This document shows positions 6,416 through 9,881 of a stretch of 9,881 nucleotides of DNA, in pieces. Every line of letters begins with the position of its first letter. Within the stretch, counting starts at the first letter, position 1. The notes under the pieces were generated by a model. That model saw nothing but the letters and a program-made list of their open reading frames with translations, was not told the origin of the DNA and ran no database searches. The DNA comes from Lysobacterales bacterium (GTDB lineage: Bacteria > Pseudomonadota > Gammaproteobacteria > Xanthomonadales > SZUA-36): positions 1-9,881 of the forward strand of contig JAPHTE010000040.1 in assembly GCA_026196445.1 (NCBI GenBank), in the 5' to 3' direction. A program made the position numbers and the translations under genes.

Positions 6416-7492
6416 ACGACGCAGTATCGTGATTGCCACTACCATCAGCACCGCCGATGGAAATGCGGCACCCAGGGCCACCGGCAGGGCATAGGCGGCA
6501 GCAAGGTTCTCCACCGAGCCATTCACCAGCATAAACAGGCCACCCATGGTCATCCCGATGAACAGCCTGAAACCGAGATTGTGTTGCCGCGAGGAACCGA
6601 AAACGAATGGCATCCCTGCCAGCACCAGCGCGATGACCGCGAACGGGTAAATGATCTTCTCCCAAAACGCGGACTGGTATACCCGGTCGTCCAGGCCGTT
6701 GCTTTGCAGGTAGTTCAGTTGGTCCCACAACACGCGCAATGAAAGGTAGGGCGGGCGTGTGACCGCCGATTCGAGCAGTTCGGGCTTGACATCCGACTCC
6801 CAGGATAAACGCTCATGTTTGACGAGACTGATATCCGTCTCACCGATACCCATCACGGAAACATCCTCCAGTGTCCACCCGTTTTCATCGAAGGTGGCGT
6901 TGCCGGCGCGGGTAATTTTCTGTAAGCCCGCAAAGCCGTCAAAATGGTGGATTTCCACGTCCTGGAAATTAATCGACTGCTGGCCATCTTCGACGGTCAA
7001 TAGCGGGCGCTTGATGTTGACGATATCGCTGCCGTCGCGCATCCACATACCGGCCGGGCCGCCGATGATCACCTGGCCCGCAAGCCGGCTGAGCCTGAAA
7101 GCACGCGCCTGCTGCTCGGCGTCCGGCGCTACGTATTCACCGACGACCATCACCGGTATCGTAATGATCAACGCTCCCACCATGCCGGCCGCGGCCAATC
7201 GCAGGCGCGAAACACCCGAAGTCCGGAACGCAACCAGCTCATTGGCGCCGGCCAGGCCGCCAATACCCAGCAATGAGCCCATCAGCGCCGACACGGGGAA
7301 GATCTGGTAGGCCGAACGCGGCCCGGTCTGCAACACGAACCACAGGACATTGGAAGCCGAGTAATTGACCGTGGTTTCGCGCAATTCACCCAACAGGTTG
7401 AACATCATCATCAGCGCCGTCAGGCTACCCCACACCAGCAGGATGCCGAGGATGGCGGCCTTGCCGATGTACATGTCGACTATCCTGATCAT
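6407..7492 (-). CDS. lptG: LPS export permease LptG
   Basis: This is an inner-membrane subunit of LptB2FG, the ABC exporter that extracts lipopolysaccharide and passes it through LptC and LptA to the outer membrane. The 361-residue length matches E. coli LptG (360). Membrane segments lie at about 11-33, 60-82 and 98-121. A periplasmic beta-rich domain (about 125-265) comes next, and three more segments follow at about 278-298, 307-328 and 332-356. The cytoplasmic loop ANELVAFRTSGVS (83-95) is the coupling region that contacts the LptB ATPase. The frame extends upstream to 7624 inside lptF, but the ATG at 7492, forming ATGA with the lptF stop, gives the normal N-terminus (MIRIVDMYIGKAAI). Being second in the pair and diverging from pepA supports LptG over LptF. 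The LptB, LptC and LptA genes are not here. The stop codon lies inside the 3' end of the convergent RDD gene. Confidence 0.96.
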   Translation of the reverse strand: MIRIVDMYIGKAAILGILLVWGSLTALMMMFNLLGELRETTVNYSASNVLWFVLQTGPRSAYQIFPVSALMGSLLGIGGLAGANELVAFRTSGVSRLRLAAAGMVGALIITIPVMVVGEYVAPDAEQQARAFRLSRLAGQVIIGGPAGMWMRDGSDIVNIKRPLLTVEDGQQSINFQDVEIHHFDGFAGLQKITRAGNATFDENGWTLEDVSVMGIGETDISLVKHERLSWESDVKPELLESAVTRPPYLSLRVLWDQLNYLQSNGLDDRVYQSAFWEKIIYPFAVIALVLAGMPFVFGSSRQHNLGFRLFIGMTMGGLFMLVNGSVENLAAAYALPVALGAAFPSAVLMVVAITILRRSV

Positions 7493-8574
7493 TTCACTGC
7501 CAACTTGACCGGGAAACGGCCCTGGCGCTGTACCCAGACAAAGCTGAAAACGAGGAAAAATGCGTGCACCCACCAGATACCGATATATGTGGGCAGGAAC
7601 CCATCCGCAACCCAGGAACGGCACAGGTAAACCAGGTTGCCGTATAACAGGTACACGAGACTTCCGAGCACGATCCTGACCCCCCTGCCCTCACGCGGCT
7701 CGGAGTGGGCCAGCGGAATTGCCAGCAAGCCCAACACCAGGACCGTGATGGCGGGCGACAAACGCCATTGCAACTCTGCCACCGCTTCCGCATTGCCTTC
7801 GCTCAGCAAGTCCGATGATGATTTTGAATCCAGCCCGGTATTTTTCCGCTTGCGAAATTCCGGCTCCGGCAAACGCAAGTCGTTGCGCACAAAACTCAAC
7901 ACGCGCAGATCGAGCTGGCCGGGCGCGAGTTCGGTTACCTTGCCCTGCTCGAGGATCAGGTACCGGTCACCGGTCTCGGCATCCATCCAGTAACTGCCCT
8001 TTTGTGCCACCCACACCTGCTCCCTGCCATTCTCACGTTGCTTGATGAAAATGTTGCGCAACGAGGTTCCTTCTTCTTCGATCGCCTCGGCATAGATAAC
8101 CAATTGACCGTGCCGCAGCACGTGAAATTTGCCGGCTTGCAAGCCCCACACCGCGGCCGAACGAAGGGCCTGCTCCAACTGTTCCTCGGCAACACGCGCC
8201 GCCATCGGCGCGGCCCACAGACCCAGAACCAGCAGCAATGCTGCCATCGGTCCTACCAGGCTGAGTAATGGCCTGAACAGCTGCCGCCAACCAAAACCAC
8301 TGGAACGCATGACCGCCATCTCCTGGTCGCGGTAAAAACGGCCCAGGCCCCACATGACGGCCACGAAACCGGCCAGCGGCAAAATGTTCTCCAACGTTTG
8401 CGGCATATGCAGCAACAACTGCGTACCCAGCAACCCCGCCGGCATGCGGCCATCGGCGATATCGTTGAGCATGTCGCCCAGGTACGCACCTACCAGGACG
8501 ATAACAAGCACAATGCTTACGGCCAGCGATGTCCAGAACCACTCACGCAATATGTATTTTTGCAGTATGCTCAA
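7489..8574 (-). CDS. lptF: LPS export permease LptF
   Basis: This is the partner of LptG in the LptB2FG lipopolysaccharide extractor. The 361-residue protein has the same plan: membrane segments at about 14-35, 61-81 and 102-124, a periplasmic domain (about 130-265), then segments at about 272-290, 299-319 and 328-348. The coupling loop carries the family pattern DQEMAVMRSSGFGW (83-96), and the N-terminus MSILQKYILREW aligns with the start of E. coli LptF. Initiation appears to be at TTG (8574): no in-frame ATG or GTG exists nearby upstream, and GGGAAG (8585-8580) precedes it by 5 bases. The next internal Met (residue 35) would remove the first helix. The residues at 237-262 form a charged, low-complexity loop (EPEFRKRKNTG...SSSD) in the periplasmic domain. 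It overlaps lptG by ATGA and diverges from pepA, as in E. coli. Confidence 0.95.
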   Translation of the reverse strand: MSILQKYILREWFWTSLAVSIVLVIVLVGAYLGDMLNDIADGRMPAGLLGTQLLLHMPQTLENILPLAGFVAVMWGLGRFYRDQEMAVMRSSGFGWRQLFRPLLSLVGPMAALLLVLGLWAAPMAARVAEEQLEQALRSAAVWGLQAGKFHVLRHGQLVIYAEAIEEEGTSLRNIFIKQRENGREQVWVAQKGSYWMDAETGDRYLILEQGKVTELAPGQLDLRVLSFVRNDLRLPEPEFRKRKNTGLDSKSSSDLLSEGNAEAVAELQWRLSPAITVLVLGLLAIPLAHSEPREGRGVRIVLGSLVYLLYGNLVYLCRSWVADGFLPTYIGIWWVHAFFLVFSFVWVQRQGRFPVKLAVK

Positions 8575-8579
8575 TATGG

Positions 8580-8585
8580 CTTCCC
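8580..8585 (-). promoter_or_regulatory. Ribosome-binding site fixing the TTG start of lptF
   Basis: GGGAAG on the minus strand sits 5 bases ahead of the TTG at 8574. With no in-frame ATG or GTG nearby, it is the main support for a TTG start. A weak start codon on an essential gene may hold LptF output low. Confidence 0.5.
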
Positions 8586-8627
8586 GTCGCGGTGACCTTG
8601 ATAGGTGTTCACTGGCGTTAATCGTTG

Positions 8628-8654
8628 TAGAATGCCCGTTTCGTCCGCATTCTA
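8628..8654. promoter_or_regulatory. Inverted repeat with TAGAAT boxes on both strands (pepA / lptF promoter region)
   Basis: A perfect 8-base inverted repeat, TAGAATGC (8628-8635) and GCATTCTA (8647-8654), is separated by 11 bases. Each arm contains TAGAAT, a 5 of 6 match to the sigma-70 -10 box: the left arm reads toward pepA and the right arm reads toward lptF on the minus strand. The predicted transcription starts therefore fall inside or near the repeat, and the two promoters would overlap face to face. A weak -35 for lptF, CTGATT on the minus strand (8676-8671), lies 16 bases from its box. No good -35 is seen for pepA. The symmetry could instead be a regulator-binding site. The surrounding region 8575-8733 holds no other gene apart from the possible short leader at 8702. 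Confidence 0.45.
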
Positions 8655-8701
8655 TCAGTGTTAAACAATTAATCAGCTATCTTTTTAAGGCTTGGGAATC
8701 A

Positions 8702-8737
8702 ATGGAAGGACCCAGAACAGTGGTATTCACACTATGA
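8702..8737 (+). CDS. Possible 11-codon leader peptide overlapping the pepA start
   Basis: ATG at 8702 opens MEGPRTVVFTL and stops at TGA 8735-8737, giving a 4-base ATGA overlap with the pepA ATG at 8734. AAGG at 8687-8690 (11 bases ahead) or GGGA at 8694-8697 (4 bases) could serve as its ribosome site. pepA itself has no good site directly ahead: GGAAGGA at 8704-8710 is 23 bases away. A translated leader handing ribosomes to pepA would explain this. A chance ORF of this length is common, so confidence is low. Confidence 0.25.
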   Translation: MEGPRTVVFTL

Positions 8738-9881
8738 AATTTGCACTCGACACGACACCGGCAAACGCCGTCGAAACTGCCTGCCTGGTCATCGGCGTAT
8801 TTTCAAAGACGCCCCTGCAGGGCTCGGCAGAACTCATTGACAAGGCCAGTAACGGCGCACTGCAGCAATTGATCGACAGCGGTGACGTCGATGCCGGTTG
8901 GAAATCAACGACCCTTCTGCACGGCCTGCAAGGAGTAAGCGCCGAACGCATCCTGGTAGTGGGCTGTGGTGATGTGGACAAATTTGACGCCGTGCGTTTT
9001 GATGTCATGTGCAAAAGCGCCGGCGCCTTCCTGCGCGACCATGCCGCCACCAATGCGCACGTCTGTCTGCATGAAATTGGAGCCGCTGCTCTCGGTGACC
9101 GCTGGTGCCTGCGCCAGGCGGCCCTGTGCCTGGACTGGAGCAATTACCGCTACACCGCCACGCGTCCACCCAAAGAGGACGACAATGCGCCGCTGGAAAG
9201 TGCATCTTTCCTTGCCCCTGCCGAAATGCAGGACGCGCTCGATGAGGCTGCCAGCATGGCGCGCGGTTACCGCCGCTCGCGGAACCTCGGTGACTTGCCG
9301 CCCAATATCTGTACACCGCAATACCTATCCGGGCAGGCCCGTGAAATCGCCGCGAGTTATGCCAACGTGAGCGTAGAGGTCCTCGACGCTGACGCCATGG
9401 CCGAACTGAAAATGGCGGCCTTGCTCGCCGTTGGGCAGGGCAGCGCCAACCCACCCCAACTGATCGTGTTGAAATACCTGGGCAAGGACGACGAAAGCAG
9501 ACCCTACGTACTGGTCGGCAAGGGCATCACCTTCGATACCGGCGGAATTTCCCTGAAACCCGGCCTGAACATGGAGCAGATGAAGTTTGACATGGGCGGT
9601 GCAGCCAGCGTCATCGGGGCCTTTGAGGCCGTGGTTGACATGCAACTGCCCATCAACGTGATATGCATCGTCGCTGCCGCTGAGAACATGCCAGACGGCA
9701 AGGCCTACCGGCCTGGTGACGTGCTGACCTCGATGTCCGGAAAGACCATCGAGGTCCTGAATACGGATGCCGAAGGCCGCCTGGTTCTGTGTGATGCGTT
9801 GACATACAGCGAGCGCTTCAATCCTGTGGCGGTCATCGATGTCGCCACCCTGACCGGTGCCTGTGTTATCGCACTTGGCCA
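8734..9881 (+). CDS. pepA: Leucyl (cytosol) aminopeptidase PepA, M17 family (partial; 3' end beyond the right edge)
   Basis: This is a manganese/zinc aminopeptidase that removes N-terminal residues from peptides in the cytoplasm. In E. coli it also binds DNA, acting in Xer recombination of ColE1-type plasmids and in carAB control. From the ATG at 8734, 382 codons run in frame to the window end; E. coli PepA has 503 residues, so about 120 are missing. The N-terminal domain covers about 1-165 and the catalytic domain follows. Metal ligands are all present: K263 and D268 (VGKGITFDTGG), D286 (MKFDMGGA), and D345 and E347 (NTDAEGRL). The catalytic pair K275 and R349 is also present. Every one is offset by exactly seven from the E. 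coli numbering, so there is no indel across the active site. The N-terminus aligns with the E. coli start. The gene diverges from lptF, the usual arrangement. Translation signals immediately upstream are weak. Confidence 0.96.
   Translation, partial: MKFALDTTPANAVETACLVIGVFSKTPLQGSAELIDKASNGALQQLIDSGDVDAGWKSTTLLHGLQGVSAERILVVGCGDVDKFDAVRFDVMCKSAGAFLRDHAATNAHVCLHEIGAAALGDRWCLRQAALCLDWSNYRYTATRPPKEDDNAPLESASFLAPAEMQDALDEAASMARGYRRSRNLGDLPPNICTPQYLSGQAREIAASYANVSVEVLDADAMAELKMAALLAVGQGSANPPQLIVLKYLGKDDESRPYVLVGKGITFDTGGISLKPGLNMEQMKFDMGGAASVIGAFEAVVDMQLPINVICIVAAAENMPDGKAYRPGDVLTSMSGKTIEVLNTDAEGRLVLCDALTYSERFNPVAVIDVATLTGACVIALG

Noticed and set aside
7493..7624. N-terminal extension of lptG up to 7624
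   Set aside because: The added residues overlap lptF and are unlike LptG; the ATG at 7492 forms a normal ATGA junction.

Overview
The window reads as chromosomal core DNA of a gammaproteobacterium. The lptF/lptG pair diverging from pepA is a classic gammaproteobacterial arrangement. XerD and PepA align closely, by memory of the family, with the E. coli proteins, and the cluster DUF3450 - TtpC - ExbB - ExbD - TonB - TPR is the TonB2-type system known from Vibrio and other, mostly marine, gammaproteobacteria. The DNA is moderately GC-rich by eye and is packed with genes. I see no insertion sequence, phage, CRISPR, tRNA or rRNA. Genus and family cannot be fixed from this stretch.

Layout. (1) Minus strand, 5876 down to 1: a probable seven-gene operon of DUF3450 protein, TtpC-like large ExbB, small ExbB, ExbD, TonB, an exported TPR protein, and xerD, which runs off the left edge. 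Junctions are an ATGA overlap, an ATGA overlap, a 34-base gap, a 34-base gap, a 3-base gap and a TAATG overlap. (2) 5877-5992: a short divergent promoter region. (3) Plus strand, 5993-6415: a small RDD-family membrane protein, whose 3' end overlaps the end of lptG by 9 bases. (4) Minus strand, 8574 down to 6407: lptF and lptG, overlapping by ATGA. (5) 8575-8733: a second divergent promoter region holding an inverted repeat that supplies a TAGAAT box to each strand. (6) Plus strand, 8734 to the right edge: pepA, with its C-terminal quarter missing, possibly preceded by an 11-codon leader.

How the genes work together. ExbB, ExbD and TonB, assisted by TtpC, should harvest the proton gradient to drive TonB-dependent outer-membrane receptors. 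The DUF3450 and TPR proteins are exported partners of unproven role. No receptor gene is in the window. LptF and LptG are the membrane subunits of the LptB2FG exporter that extracts lipopolysaccharide from the inner membrane. XerD and PepA belong to other processes (chromosome dimer resolution and peptide turnover), although PepA is also an accessory factor for Xer recombination on some plasmids.

I found no clearly undescribed system. The points most worth a second look are the two-ExbB TonB operon with its exported accessory proteins, xerD riding at its end, and the promoter and leader arrangement ahead of pepA.
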